NCBI RefSeq assembly: GCF_014204515.1
Contig: NZ_JACHLI010000031.1
Coordinates: 30,679-94,678, forward strand
DNA length: 64,000 nt
Origin: Pseudomonas nitroreducens
GTDB lineage: Bacteria; Pseudomonadota; Gammaproteobacteria; Pseudomonadales; Pseudomonadaceae
Direction: 5' to 3'
Position 1 is the stretch's first letter. The number at the start of each line of letters is the position of its first letter. Position numbers and translations under genes: made by a program. The notes below the pieces were generated by a model. The model had not been told where the DNA came from. It made no database searches and saw only the letters and a list, made by a program, of their open reading frames with translations. Shown piece by piece: positions 17,767 through 27,147 of the stretch.

Positions 17767-18108
17767 ATGAACGAACCGGAACCACCGTCCCTCGACGACG
17801 ACATCTGCGTCCATATCTTCTCCGTCTCGGCCACCATGGTCGGGGTCTGCCTGACGGTGATCGGCATCATCCGGGTGATCCTCACCCTGCGCCACGAGGA
17901 CCTGATCATCGATGACCTGGTCGCGCTGAACATGATGCTCTATCTGGTCTCGGCCTTCTGCGCCTACTGGAGCCTGCGTACCCACCGCACCCTGCGCGGC
18001 CAGCGGATGATGCGCGTCGCCGATGCAGTCTTCCTGTTCGCCCTGGTGTTCACCGCCGCCAACGCCAGCATCATCACCTGGGCGGTGACTTCGACGCCGC
18101 CCACCTGA
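17767..18108 (+). CDS. Small inner-membrane protein, three predicted helices
   Basis: 113 residues, divergent from the ABC ATPase gene. Hydrophobic segments lie at about residues 18-38 (SVSATMVGVCLTVIGIIRVI), 50-66 (LVALNMMLYLVSAFCAYW) and 84-106. The acidic N-terminus (EPEPPSLDDD) and the basic loop RTHRTLRGQRMMR suggest the N-terminus outside. No functional family recognised; codon use and the membrane pattern argue for a real gene. It ends in front of a convergent hairpin. Confidence 0.75.
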   Translation: MNEPEPPSLDDDICVHIFSVSATMVGVCLTVIGIIRVILTLRHEDLIIDDLVALNMMLYLVSAFCAYWSLRTHRTLRGQRMMRVADAVFLFALVFTAANASIITWAVTSTPPT

Positions 18109-18118
18109 GACCGGGAAC

Positions 18119-18137
18119 GGGCCGCCAGTGGCGGCCC
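18119..18137. terminator. Bidirectional hairpin between convergent genes
   Basis: GGGCCGCCAGTGGCGGCCC: an 8-bp perfect stem with a 3-nt loop, 10 bp after the small membrane protein gene and 11 bp after the end of the minus-strand acyl-CoA dehydrogenase operon. No clear U-tract on either side, so efficiency is uncertain. Confidence 0.65.
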
Positions 18138-18148
18138 TCAGAGGGGCG

Positions 18149-19291
18149 TCAGGCGGGTTCCATCAGTTCGCTGAAGGCCTGCAGGTGATGGTCATCGTCG
18201 CCGAACTGCCGGGCGACCATCCACAGGTGCTTGGCGTGGTGGGACAGCTGGTACTCCCAGGTCAGGCCGATGCCGCCATGCAGCTGGACGCTCTCGTCGG
18301 CGATCAGGCGGGCGGCGCGGCTGACGATGTACTTCGCCGCCGCCAGCGCCCGGCTGCGTTCGTCGCTGTCCGGCTGATCGGCCATGCAGCCGGCCAGCAG
18401 CGCCATGGAGGCGGCCTGCTCCAGTTCGATGCGCAGGTCCACCATGCGGTGCTGCAGCGCCTGGAATTTGCCGATCACACTGCCGAACTGCTGGCGCGTC
18501 TTCAGGTAGTCGAGGGTGAAGGCGCAGGCCGCTTCCATGCTGCCCACCGCCTCGGCGCACTGCGCGGCGATCGCCCGGCCCTGCTGGTAGCGCAGCGCCG
18601 GCAGGGCACCGCCCTCCTTGCCCAGCAGCGCCGCGGCGGGGACGAAGACATTGTGCAGATACAGCTCGCAGGCCGTGCGCCCGTCCAGGGTGGGGAACTC
18701 GCGCCGGCTGACGCCGGCACTGGCCGGGTCGACCAGGAACAGGCTGATGCCGTCTTCCTCCCGGTCGGTGCCGCTGGTGCGTGCCGAGACGAGGATCAGG
18801 CCGGCGCTCTGGCCACCGAACACCACGCTCTTGCGGCCATCGAGCAGCCAGCCGCCGGCGGTCAGCCGCGCCGTGCTGACGACGTCATGCAACTGGTAAT
18901 GGCTCTGCGGCTCCTCCAGGGCCACGGCCAGCTGCAGCCCGCCATCGGCCACCTGCGGCAGGATCGCCTCGCGCTGCGCCGCGCTGCCGAGCTGGGCGAC
19001 CAGGCCGCCGGCGAAGATCACCGAAGGCAGGTAGGGCTCCAGGCACAGACCCCGGCCCAGTTCGGCGCAGACCAGGCCCAGCTCCACGCCCTGCCCGCCG
19101 AAGCCGCCGTAGGCCTCCGCGAAGGGCACGGCGCACAGGCCCAGCTCGGCCAGCTGCGTCCAGAACGCCCTGCTGAAGCCGCCGGTCTCGCGGCGATAAA
19201 CCTCGCGCCGCTCGAAGCCGTAGTGGTCGCGTACCAGCCGCGCCGCGGTGTCCTGCAGCATCTGCTGCTCCTGGGTCAATCGGAAGTCCAT
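18149..19291 (-). CDS. Acyl-CoA dehydrogenase, second subunit of an adjacent pair
   Basis: 380-residue FAD flavoprotein fold, last gene of a four-gene minus-strand operon. Recognisable parts: QEQQMLQDTAARLVRDHY at the N-terminus, the middle beta domain with GWLLDGRKSVVFGG, and the C-terminal helical domain with LKTRQQFGSVIGKFQALQHR and ESVQLHGGIGLTWEYQLS. The LHGGIGLTWEY ending resembles subunits of the alpha2beta2 acyl-CoA dehydrogenases known from steroid side-chain catabolism, where two adjacent genes encode one enzyme and only part of the active site is kept in each. The partner would be the gene 12 bp upstream. Heteromer formation is inference. Confidence 0.9.
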   Translation of the reverse strand: MDFRLTQEQQMLQDTAARLVRDHYGFERREVYRRETGGFSRAFWTQLAELGLCAVPFAEAYGGFGGQGVELGLVCAELGRGLCLEPYLPSVIFAGGLVAQLGSAAQREAILPQVADGGLQLAVALEEPQSHYQLHDVVSTARLTAGGWLLDGRKSVVFGGQSAGLILVSARTSGTDREEDGISLFLVDPASAGVSRREFPTLDGRTACELYLHNVFVPAAALLGKEGGALPALRYQQGRAIAAQCAEAVGSMEAACAFTLDYLKTRQQFGSVIGKFQALQHRMVDLRIELEQAASMALLAGCMADQPDSDERSRALAAAKYIVSRAARLIADESVQLHGGIGLTWEYQLSHHAKHLWMVARQFGDDDHHLQAFSELMEPA

Positions 19292-19303
19292 GCTGCGGGC
19301 TCC

Positions 19304-20503
19304 TTAAAGCTCGAGGATCATCTTGGCGATGATGTTCTTCTGGATTTCGTTGGAGCCGCCGTAGATCGACGCCTTGCGCGAATCCAGGTACTGGTAGCTG
19401 GCCGTGGCGCTATCGGCGCTGTGCAGCGGGCCGCCGGGCACCTCGCCGAAGCCGAGCTCGTCCTCCAGGAACGGCAGGGCGTAGCTGCCCACCGCCTTGG
19501 TCAGCAGGTAGAGGATCTGCTGGCGCACCTCGGTACCCTTGACCTTCAGGATCGAACTCTCCGCCCCCGGCACGCCGCCGTCGCGGGCGGCGACCAGTGC
19601 CCGCAGGTTGCTCATGTCCGCCGCCATCAGCTGCATCTCCACCGCCGCGACCTGGGCGCGGAACAGCGGGTCCTGCAGCAGCGGCCGGCCATTGCGCAGT
19701 TCCCGGGCTGCCACCTGCTTGAGCTTGCGCAGCAGCACCTTGGTCTGGTTGATCCCGCCGATACTGGTGCGCTCGTGGGTCAGCAGGTACTTGGCGCAGG
19801 TCCAGCCCTCGTTCTCGCGGCCGACCAGGTTCTCCACCGGCACGCGTACGTTGTCGAAGAACACCTCGTTGACTTCGTGCTCGCCGTCCAGGGTGATGAT
19901 CGGCCGCACGGTGATGCCCGGCGTCTTCATGTCGATCAGCAGGAAGCTGATACCGCGCTGCTGTTGCGCTTGCGGATCGGTGCGCACCAGGCAGAACATC
20001 CAGTCGGCGAAATGCGCGAGGGTGGTCCAGATCTTCTGGCCATTCACCACGTAATGCTCGCCATCGCGCACCGCACGGGTCTTCAGCGAAGCGAGGTCGG
20101 AGCCGGCGCCAGGCTCCGAGTAGCCCTGGCACCACCAGTCGGAGCTGTCGAGGATGCGCGGCAGGAAGCGCGCCTGCTGCTCGGGCGTGCCGAAGCGGAT
20201 CAGCACCGGCGCCACCATCTTCGCGCCGAAGGCGACCACCCGCGGTGCACCGGCAGCGAAGCACTCCTCCTCGAAGAGGTGTTTCTCCACGGCGCTCCAG
20301 CCAGGGCCGCCGTATTCCTGCGGCCAGCCGGGTACCAGCCAGCCACGCTGGTTGAGCTTGCGCATCCAGAAGACCTGGTCGTCCTTGCTCAGGCGCTTGC
20401 CCTGGAGGATGCGGCTGGACAGCCGCTCGGGCAGCTCGGCGCGCAGGAAGGCGCGCACCTCTTCGCGGAACGCCTGTTCCTGCGCAGTGAAATGCAGATC
20501 CAT
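19304..20503 (-). CDS. Acyl-CoA dehydrogenase, first subunit of an adjacent pair
   Basis: 399 residues from the ATG at 20503 (AGGAG 9 nt upstream); a longer frame exists but lacks a ribosome site. Flavin-binding signatures WCQGYSEPGAGSDLASLKTR and GQKIWTTLAHFADWMFCLVR are intact. The C-terminus has YLDSRKASIYGGSNEIQKNI; the YGG in place of YEG means the usual medium-chain catalytic glutamate is absent at that position, so the base must come from another helix, as in long-chain and isovaleryl enzymes. It catalyses alpha,beta-dehydrogenation of an acyl-CoA, probably together with the following gene. Confidence 0.92.
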   Translation of the reverse strand: MDLHFTAQEQAFREEVRAFLRAELPERLSSRILQGKRLSKDDQVFWMRKLNQRGWLVPGWPQEYGGPGWSAVEKHLFEEECFAAGAPRVVAFGAKMVAPVLIRFGTPEQQARFLPRILDSSDWWCQGYSEPGAGSDLASLKTRAVRDGEHYVVNGQKIWTTLAHFADWMFCLVRTDPQAQQQRGISFLLIDMKTPGITVRPIITLDGEHEVNEVFFDNVRVPVENLVGRENEGWTCAKYLLTHERTSIGGINQTKVLLRKLKQVAARELRNGRPLLQDPLFRAQVAAVEMQLMAADMSNLRALVAARDGGVPGAESSILKVKGTEVRQQILYLLTKAVGSYALPFLEDELGFGEVPGGPLHSADSATASYQYLDSRKASIYGGSNEIQKNIIAKMILEL

Positions 20504-20549
20504 CAGTGAACTCCTGAAACCGGGCCGCACGCACACGGCCCTTCGCGGG

Positions 20550-21635
20550 TCATTGGTCGAAGACGATCACCGAGCGCGCCAGCTCGCCGCGGCGCAGCTC
20601 GTCGAAGGCGTCGTTGATCTGCTCCAGGCGGATGCGCTGGGAGATCATCTGGTCGAGCTTGAGCCGGCCGGCGAGGTAGAAGTCCACCAGCGCCGGCATG
20701 TCCACCGGGAAGCGGTTGGAGCCCATCAGCGAGCCCTGCAGACGGCGTTCCTGCAGCAACTGGTAAGGGTCGACCTCGATCTTCAGACCCGGCTTCATCA
20801 TGCCGATGATGGTGGCGGTGCCGCCGCGGGCGAGCATGGCGAAGGCCTGCTCGGCGGTCTGCTTCAGGCCGATGCATTCGAAGGCGTGGTGCACGCCGCC
20901 ACGGGTCAATTCGAGGACCTGCTTGGCCACATCGCCGGCCGTGGCGTTGACCACCTCGGTGGCGCCGAACTGGCGGGCCAGCTCCAGCTTCGAGTCGAGC
21001 ATGTCGATGGCGATGATCCGCCCTGCCCCGGCCAGGGCCGCGCCATTGATCGCCGCCAGGCCGATGCCGCCGCAGCCGATCACCGCGACCGTCTCACCGG
21101 GCCGCACCTTGGCAGTGTTGAACACCGCGCCGGTACCAGTGGTGACGGCACAGCCCAGCAGCGCCGCGCGGTCCAGCGGCATGTCACGGCGAATGGCCAC
21201 GCAGGCGTTCTCGTGCACCAGCATCTGCTCGGCGAAGGCGGACAGGTTGACGAACTGCGGCATCGGCTTGTGCGCATAGCTCAGGCGCGGCTCCTCGTCC
21301 TTGCCGCGGCGGGTTTCCGGCGACACGCAGCGCGACAGGTGCCCGGTGACGCAATGCTCGCAATGGCCGCAGAACACCGTGAGGCAGGTGACCACGTGAT
21401 CGCCCGGCTTCACCGCGCGCACCTGGGAGCCGACCTGTTCGACGATCCCGGCGGCCTCGTGGCCGAGCACCAGCGGCCCCGGATAGGGATAGGAGCCATC
21501 GATCACGTGCAGGTCGGAATGGCAGACGCCGACGGCCACGGTGCGGATCAGCACCTCGCGCGGCCCGGGCTTGCTGATGGCGACGTCCTCGATGCTGAGC
21601 GGTGCGCCGACCTGATGGAATACAGCTGCTTTCAT
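20550..21635 (-). CDS. Zinc-dependent alcohol dehydrogenase (MDR family)
   Basis: 361 residues. Catalytic-zinc ligands appear in GVCHSD and GHEAAGIVEQVG; the structural-zinc lobe has the four cysteines in FCGHCEHCVTGHLSRC. The Rossmann motif is VAVIGCGGIGLAAINGAAL, followed by an acidic residue (AIDM) that favours NAD(H). It resembles class III-like dehydrogenases acting on larger alcohols. In this operon it would convert a primary alcohol to the aldehyde taken by the aldehyde dehydrogenase encoded just upstream. Confidence 0.92.
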   Translation of the reverse strand: MKAAVFHQVGAPLSIEDVAISKPGPREVLIRTVAVGVCHSDLHVIDGSYPYPGPLVLGHEAAGIVEQVGSQVRAVKPGDHVVTCLTVFCGHCEHCVTGHLSRCVSPETRRGKDEEPRLSYAHKPMPQFVNLSAFAEQMLVHENACVAIRRDMPLDRAALLGCAVTTGTGAVFNTAKVRPGETVAVIGCGGIGLAAINGAALAGAGRIIAIDMLDSKLELARQFGATEVVNATAGDVAKQVLELTRGGVHHAFECIGLKQTAEQAFAMLARGGTATIIGMMKPGLKIEVDPYQLLQERRLQGSLMGSNRFPVDMPALVDFYLAGRLKLDQMISQRIRLEQINDAFDELRRGELARSVIVFDQ

Positions 21636-21674
21636 GGTTGTTTTCTCAAGGGGTGAAGTCCGCTGTCGTCAGGC

Positions 21675-23012
21675 TCAGCCGGCGCGATAGACGGCCTTGG
21701 CGTGGCTGAAGGTGCGGAAGCCGTCGATACCGTGGTAGGCGCCCATGCCACTTCCGCCGACGCCGCCGAAGGGCAGGCTTTCCAGGGCGGCGTGGTGCAT
21801 CACCTCGTTCAGAGTCACGCCGCCCGAACAGGTGCGGCGCAGGATCTGCTGCTCCTCGGCGGGGTCGCTGCCGAACCAGTACAGGCCCAGCGGACGCGGG
21901 CGCGCGTTGATGTAGCCGATGACCTCGTCGAGCTCGCGGTAGGGCTTGATCGGCAGCAGCGGGCCGAAGATTTCGTCCTGCATGACCTGCAGGCGATCCG
22001 GCGGATCGCGCAGCAGGGTCGGCGCGATCAGGCGGAGTGCCGGATCGAGGGCATCGCCGGCGGCGCCCAGCTCCATCAGCTCGACGCCAGCGCCGCGCGC
22101 TTCGTCCAGATAGCCCTGCAGTCGCTGGTAGTGGCGCTGGTTGAGAATCGCGGTGTACTCGGGGTTGTCGGCCAGGCTCGGAAGCAGCCTGGACACCACC
22201 TTGCGGGCGATTTCAACGAAAGCGTCGACGGACTCCTGCGGGACGAACACGTAGTCCGGCGCCACGCACAGCTGGCCGGCGTTCATCAGCTTGCCGGCAA
22301 TGATGCGGCCCACCGCGCTCGCCAGATCGGCGGAGCGGGAAATGATGGTCGGCGACTTACCGCCCAGCTCCAGGGTCACCGGCACCAGGTTCTCGGCGGC
22401 GGCCCGCAGCACATGCCGGCCAATGCTGGCGGCGCCGGTGAACAGCAGGTGATCGAAGGGCTGGCGACAGAATGCCTGGCCGACTTCGGCGGGGCCGTTG
22501 ACCACCGCGACCTCGTCTTCGGCATAGGCCTCGGCGAGCATCCTGGCGATCAGTGCCGAGGTCTGCGGGTTGAACTCCGAGGGCTTGAGCATCACCCGGT
22601 TGCCCGCCGCCAGCGCGCCGGCCAGTCCCTTGAAGACCATGTTGGCCGGTACGTTCCAGGCGGTGACGATGCCCACCACGCCCAGTGGCTGGTATTCCAC
22701 CCAGGCCTGGCCACGGGGCACCGGGCGCGGCTCGGGCTGCATCCAGCCGGCCAGTTCGGCGCGGGTCTGCTTGAGCGTGGCCAGTGGCGACAGCACGTCG
22801 CTGTGGCGGGAGAAGGTCGGGCTGCGCTGGCCGAAGTCGGCGCCGATCGCCTCGATCAACGCCCGCTCGTGGCGCACCAGCAGGTCGATGGCGCGATCGA
22901 TCCGCTCGCCGCGCTGTTCGGCGCTCCACGGCTCGTGGGCCAGCGCCGCGGCGCGCTGGCGTTCGAGGATGGCGCGGATCGCGGCCTCGTCCAGGTACTC
23001 GGGGGTGCTCAT
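21675..23012 (-). CDS. Aldehyde dehydrogenase (coniferyl-aldehyde dehydrogenase-like)
   Basis: 445 residues from ATG 23012, which has AGGAG upstream; the longer frame starting at 23096 would run through the spacer dyad. The catalytic cysteine is Cys249 in AGQLCVAPDYV, the general base glutamate is in VTLELGGKSP, and the C-terminal FGGVGGSGMGAYHG is typical of the short CALDH subgroup. It is the first gene of the operon, so alcohol to aldehyde to acid oxidation would precede CoA activation. Substrate unproven; the nearest group also handles aliphatic aldehydes. Confidence 0.92.
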   Translation of the reverse strand: MSTPEYLDEAAIRAILERQRAAALAHEPWSAEQRGERIDRAIDLLVRHERALIEAIGADFGQRSPTFSRHSDVLSPLATLKQTRAELAGWMQPEPRPVPRGQAWVEYQPLGVVGIVTAWNVPANMVFKGLAGALAAGNRVMLKPSEFNPQTSALIARMLAEAYAEDEVAVVNGPAEVGQAFCRQPFDHLLFTGAASIGRHVLRAAAENLVPVTLELGGKSPTIISRSADLASAVGRIIAGKLMNAGQLCVAPDYVFVPQESVDAFVEIARKVVSRLLPSLADNPEYTAILNQRHYQRLQGYLDEARGAGVELMELGAAGDALDPALRLIAPTLLRDPPDRLQVMQDEIFGPLLPIKPYRELDEVIGYINARPRPLGLYWFGSDPAEEQQILRRTCSGGVTLNEVMHHAALESLPFGGVGGSGMGAYHGIDGFRTFSHAKAVYRAG

Positions 23013-23097
23013 CGCAGAAACTCCTGTTGTTCTCGTGCGGGCCGGCGCCGACGCCGGGGAGTGCTGCCATGGTTGGTGTTTTGTCTGTAGGAACACG

Positions 23098-23114
23098 CCA
23101 CCCGGATCAGGTGG
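23098..23114. promoter_or_regulatory. Dyad site 1, upstream of the aldehyde dehydrogenase operon
   Basis: CCACCCGGATCAGGTGG: arms CCACCCG and CAGGTGG (one mismatch from perfect) around 3 bp. Its centre is 94 bp before the aldehyde dehydrogenase ATG. An extra half-site ACCGGGTGGCG follows at 23121-23131. One of five copies of the shared dyad in this island. Confidence 0.7.
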
Positions 23115-23133
23115 CGTACGTACCGGGTGGCGC

Positions 23134-25524
23134 TCAGGCCAGCAGCCCGCGGGCCTTGGCGCAGGCGATGGCCTGGGTGCGGCGGGTCGCGCCGAGCTTG
23201 GCGTTGATGTTCTTGGCGTGGTACTTGACGGTGTTCACCGAGAGGAACAGGGCGTCGGCGATTTCCTGGTTCGACAGGCCGCGGGCGAGTTGTTCGAGCA
23301 CCGCCACTTCGCGTCCGGTGAGCTCCTCCTCGCCCTCCTCCGGCGTCTCCAATGCCTGCAACAGACGCAGTGCTTCGAGCTGCAAGGCGCCAAAGGAATG
23401 CCCCTGGCAATGCTCCGCCAGCGCCTGCAGGCGCCTTCGGCACGGCTCGCGACGTCCCAGTTGCTGCTCCGCGCGGGCCAGCAGCCACTGCACCTCGGCG
23501 GCCAGCGTCGGTGGCAACAGGGTCGAGAAGGCCGCGCCCAGCGGATAACTGGTCGCCACACGCCGGCCGGCCTCCAGCAGGCCGTGCCAGTCCGCCGCAT
23601 GGGCCAGCAGTTTCAGGCGCTCCAGCGCCAGCAGTGGCTGGTAGCACGCCTCGTCGATCTGCCCGCACTGCATCACCCGCTCGCCGCGCTGCAACTGCGC
23701 CTGGGCCAGAGCCAGATCGCCACGTTGCCCGGCGATCTGTGCCAACCCGAGGAAGCCGGCGAGCACGAAGGGCGCCGAACAGCGCCGCAGATGCGCCTGT
23801 GCCGCCTGCAGGTCGGCTTCGCCCTGCTCCGGCCGACTCTGCGCCAGCTGCAGTTCGGCACGGATCAGCAGCAGCCTCCCCAGCACCGGATCGCACTCGA
23901 CCCCGGCGGCCTGGCGGCCAGCCAGGCAATCCTCCAGCAGCAGCGCTGCCAGCTCCGCTTGTGCATCGAGCATCTGCGCGCGCAGGCGTTCGCCCTGCAG
24001 CAGCGCCTCGCTGTCCTGGCAGCCCTGGCGACGCGCCTGTTCCAGGGCGCAGGCCCAGACTCGCTGGGCCTCTTCCGGGCGGCCGGTCTGCTGCAATAGC
24101 CGGCCGAGGGTGAAGCGGCACAGCAGTTGCGACAGCCAGTCCCGCGGCGCCGCGGCCAGATGTTCGAGGGCCTGCCGGCAGTTTGCCTCGGCGGCAGCCA
24201 GTTCGCCGCGAAAGGCCTGGGCCACTCCGGTCAGCACCTGCCAGTGGGCAAGCAGCTGGCTGTTGTCCTGCGCGCCAGCGGCGGGCAGGAACCGCGACAG
24301 ACCTTCCAGGCTGCGCAGCGCCTCGCTGATACGACCGCTGAGCAGCAGGGCCAGGCTGCTCAGGTAGATCAGCCGCGGCGTACCTTCGAGCAGGTGCGCC
24401 GGCAGCTGCCGACGCCAGTCCAGCACCCGACGCAGGTGGCGCTCGGCCAGTTGCCAGCTGGGCTTCAGGCGCTCGATATAGGTCGCTGCCACCTCCGGCT
24501 GCTGCGCCTGCAGCGCCTGGTCGATGGCATCGTGCAGATGCCCGGCGAGGCTCAGCAGGCGGCAGGCGTGCAGCCGCACGCGAGCCAGTTCGGCAGGTTC
24601 CACAGCGTCGCGCAGGATATCCGCCACCAGCGGCTGGATACGGAACCAGTGGCACGACGGGTCCAGCGCCTGGAGAAATACCTGCTGCTGGCGCAGGCGC
24701 TGCAACAGGTGCACGCCGGTATGTCCGTCCCACAGCTGGGAACAGAAATCGGCGCTGAAACGTGGCAGGTTGCACAGGCCGAACAGCAGGCGGCGCTCGT
24801 CGACAGCCAACCGCGCCAGCACCTCGCGCTCCAGGTAACCGCGCAGCAGCGCCTCGCCGCGCGAGGCGCCGGCCAGCAGCAGGCAGGCAGCGGCCCACCA
24901 GCCGCCGCACTGCTCGTGGATGCGCTCGCGGGCGGCCTCTTCCAGCGCCACCGGCAAACGCGTGCAGAGCTGCCGGAACTGCCCGTCGATCATGCCCAGC
25001 TGGCGTTCGTCCAGCTCCAGCAACTCGCCCTGCAGCAGCAGGCGCGGCAGGTCCCAGGCGGGACGCTGACGGCAGCAGACCATCAGTTGGAGGCGGCTTT
25101 CGGACAGGCCGAGCAGCTGCTCGAACCAGTTGTTCAGCTCAATCGACAGATCGCCGGAAAGATCATCCAGCACCACCCGCAAGGGTCGTCCCGCGGTGGC
25201 GAAATAGCGAAGCAGGGAAGCCGGCGCCTGATGCTCCGATACCCCCAGCGCATGGCTGATGGCAGCACAGAGGTCGGCCAGGGACGGTGCCCTGCCCTCC
25301 AGCGCCAGCCATATCACCTGGGTGGAAGGTTGCAGCGCGGCGAGGCTTTCCCTGGCCAGGACGCTCTTGCCGAACCCGGCGGGCGCACAAAGCAGCAGCA
25401 GGCGCTGCTGGCTGCCCGCCAACCGACGCGCCAGCGGCGCGCGTGCTACATGGTGCTCCGGCAACGGCGGAGCGCTGGCGACGGGCGCTGGCGCCCACCG
25501 CGAACTGACACCCAGACCTGGCAT
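23134..25524 (-). CDS. MalT-like LuxR-family regulator (LAL type), copy 1
   Basis: 796-residue ATP-dependent transcriptional activator. Walker A APAGFGKS lies at residues 47-54; the middle holds the winged and TPR-like helical repeats typical of LAL proteins; the C-terminal LuxR helix-turn-helix is ELTGREVAVLEQLARGLSNQ followed by EIADALFLSVNTVKYHAKNI. I start at the ATG at 25524, which has GAGG upstream, instead of the open GTG 18 bp earlier. It lies between two catabolic units and has its own dyad copy 111 bp upstream, suggesting autoregulation. LAL regulators are known for steroid and terpene-type catabolism as well as sugar use; the inducer here is unknown. Confidence 0.92.
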   Translation of the reverse strand: MPGLGVSSRWAPAPVASAPPLPEHHVARAPLARRLAGSQQRLLLLCAPAGFGKSVLARESLAALQPSTQVIWLALEGRAPSLADLCAAISHALGVSEHQAPASLLRYFATAGRPLRVVLDDLSGDLSIELNNWFEQLLGLSESRLQLMVCCRQRPAWDLPRLLLQGELLELDERQLGMIDGQFRQLCTRLPVALEEAARERIHEQCGGWWAAACLLLAGASRGEALLRGYLEREVLARLAVDERRLLFGLCNLPRFSADFCSQLWDGHTGVHLLQRLRQQQVFLQALDPSCHWFRIQPLVADILRDAVEPAELARVRLHACRLLSLAGHLHDAIDQALQAQQPEVAATYIERLKPSWQLAERHLRRVLDWRRQLPAHLLEGTPRLIYLSSLALLLSGRISEALRSLEGLSRFLPAAGAQDNSQLLAHWQVLTGVAQAFRGELAAAEANCRQALEHLAAAPRDWLSQLLCRFTLGRLLQQTGRPEEAQRVWACALEQARRQGCQDSEALLQGERLRAQMLDAQAELAALLLEDCLAGRQAAGVECDPVLGRLLLIRAELQLAQSRPEQGEADLQAAQAHLRRCSAPFVLAGFLGLAQIAGQRGDLALAQAQLQRGERVMQCGQIDEACYQPLLALERLKLLAHAADWHGLLEAGRRVATSYPLGAAFSTLLPPTLAAEVQWLLARAEQQLGRREPCRRRLQALAEHCQGHSFGALQLEALRLLQALETPEEGEEELTGREVAVLEQLARGLSNQEIADALFLSVNTVKYHAKNINAKLGATRRTQAIACAKARGLLA

Positions 25525-25626
25525 GATGACGCCTCGTTCCACGGGATTGGCCGGCAGCGGACGGTGCGGGGCACGGTGATTTCGCTGAGTCTGCGGCGAT
25601 CCTGCAAAACGCCGGGAGCAAAGGCG

Positions 25627-25643
25627 CCACCCGGGTCAGGTGG
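25627..25643. promoter_or_regulatory. Dyad site 2, upstream of LuxR-type regulator 1
   Basis: CCACCCGGGTCAGGTGG, arms CCACCCG and CAGGTGG around 3 bp, identical in its arms to site 1. Centre 111 bp before the regulator start codon and 117 bp past the stop codon of the DUF1329 gene, so it belongs to the regulator's promoter. Confidence 0.7.
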
Positions 25644-25759
25644 GCGCGACCAGGGGTCGCAGGCTGGGAACCAGGTCACAGAAAGAAGCCGGGGCAGGAG
25701 CTGGCAGCCCCGGCAAAGGAGCGGCGACCGATGAAGGTCGCCGTGCAGGGAGTGGATCG

Positions 25760-27124
25760 TCAGCGGATACCGGCGTTGCGCAGGGCCGCAGGGGTGAAGT
25801 CGTTCATCTTGAACTGCTGGTCGAACTGGGTCGCCTTCTTCGACTCGTTGGTCATGCCCAGGGCGATGTAGCGCCCTGCCACCAGGTCGTACAGCGCCTG
25901 CAGCGCGTAGGTGCTGTTGCCGTGCTGGTAGTCGCTGACCTGGTAGCCCTCACCGACTCGCCACAGCTGGCCACGGCCATCGTAGTGGTCCACTTCCAGC
26001 AGCGCCCAGCTGTCCTCGTCGAAGTACATGTGGCGCTTGGCGTAGATGTGCCGCTGGCCGGGGCGCAGGGTGCCCTCGACCTCCCAGACGCGGTGCAGCT
26101 CGTAGCGCGTCAGGTCCTGGTTGATGTGGCCGGGCTTGAGGATATCGGCGTACTTCACCTGCGGCGACCACAGCTTGTAGTTGTTGTACGGCACGTACAT
26201 CTCGCGCTTGCCGATCAGCTTCCACTGGTAGCGATCCGGCGAGCCGTTGTACATGTCGGAGTTGTCCGCCACGCGCAGGCCGTCCGCCGCCGTGCCCGGA
26301 CCGTCATAGGCCACCTGCGGCGCCCGGCGCACCCGGCGCTGGCCGGCGTTGTAGGACCACGCCTGGCGCGGGTCCTTGATCTGGTCCAGGGTCTCGTAGG
26401 CCAGCAGCACGTTGCCGGCCATGCGCGAGGGCGCGGTGACTTCCTGCTTGAAGAAGAACAGCGCGTTGGCAGTGTCCTGGGAGGCATCGGGCAGGTACTG
26501 CGGGAAGGCGACGTCCTGCTTCATTTCGACGATGGTGTAGTCGCCATTCACCTGGGGCGTGGCCTGGGCGATCTGCTGCGTGTAGTTGGTACCGCGATAG
26601 CGCGTCTCGTGGTTCCACACCACCTCCACGCCGCTCTTGGGAATCGGGAAGGCGTAGTAGCGGCTGGAGAAATCGGCGATGCCGTTGCCGTCGTTGATCA
26701 ACTGTGTGGTGACCGCGCTCTTCTTCGCCGCCTGGTAGATGGCATCCGGCGCCGAGGCGCTGCGCCGTGTGGGGTAGACCGGAATCCTGTAGGTATCCGG
26801 GTAGCGCTGGAACATCGCCTGCTGCCCGGCGCTGAGCTTGTCCTTGTACTGCTCAAGGTTGGCCTTGGTGATGGTGAACAGCGGTTTGTCGCCGGCGTAG
26901 GGATCGCCGAGGAAGCCGCTGGCGTCCACCGCGGCGGCGCCGGCTTTCAGCCCGCCGTTCCAGGCCGGGATGGAACCGTCGGCGTTGCCGGCCTTTTCCC
27001 CGCCCAGGGGAGTCAGCTTGCCGCCCAGTTCGGCGGCCTCCTGGGGCGACACCGCCGCCATCACGCCGCTGGCCAGCAGGGACAGGGCCAGAACGCCACA
27101 TTGCACAACTGCATTGGTTTTCAT
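25760..27124 (-). CDS. DUF1329 family exported protein
   Basis: 454 residues with a Sec signal peptide (VLALSLLASGVMA before AVSPQEAAELG). The family signatures TPLGGEKAGNADGSIPAWNGG and, near the C-terminus, IKDPRQAWSYNAGQRRVRRAP and LHRVWEVEGTLRPGQRHIY are clear. DUF1329 proteins are predicted LolA/LolB-like periplasmic or outer-membrane-associated proteins, and nearly always accompany DUF1302 genes in loci for hydrophobic compounds. It is encoded 23 bp downstream of the DUF1302 gene, in one unit. Probable role: moving a hydrophobic substrate through the envelope; unproven. Confidence 0.88.
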   Translation of the reverse strand: MKTNAVVQCGVLALSLLASGVMAAVSPQEAAELGGKLTPLGGEKAGNADGSIPAWNGGLKAGAAAVDASGFLGDPYAGDKPLFTITKANLEQYKDKLSAGQQAMFQRYPDTYRIPVYPTRRSASAPDAIYQAAKKSAVTTQLINDGNGIADFSSRYYAFPIPKSGVEVVWNHETRYRGTNYTQQIAQATPQVNGDYTIVEMKQDVAFPQYLPDASQDTANALFFFKQEVTAPSRMAGNVLLAYETLDQIKDPRQAWSYNAGQRRVRRAPQVAYDGPGTAADGLRVADNSDMYNGSPDRYQWKLIGKREMYVPYNNYKLWSPQVKYADILKPGHINQDLTRYELHRVWEVEGTLRPGQRHIYAKRHMYFDEDSWALLEVDHYDGRGQLWRVGEGYQVSDYQHGNSTYALQALYDLVAGRYIALGMTNESKKATQFDQQFKMNDFTPAALRNAGIR

Positions 27125-27147
27125 ACTGATTCTCTGCCGTCGATGAT

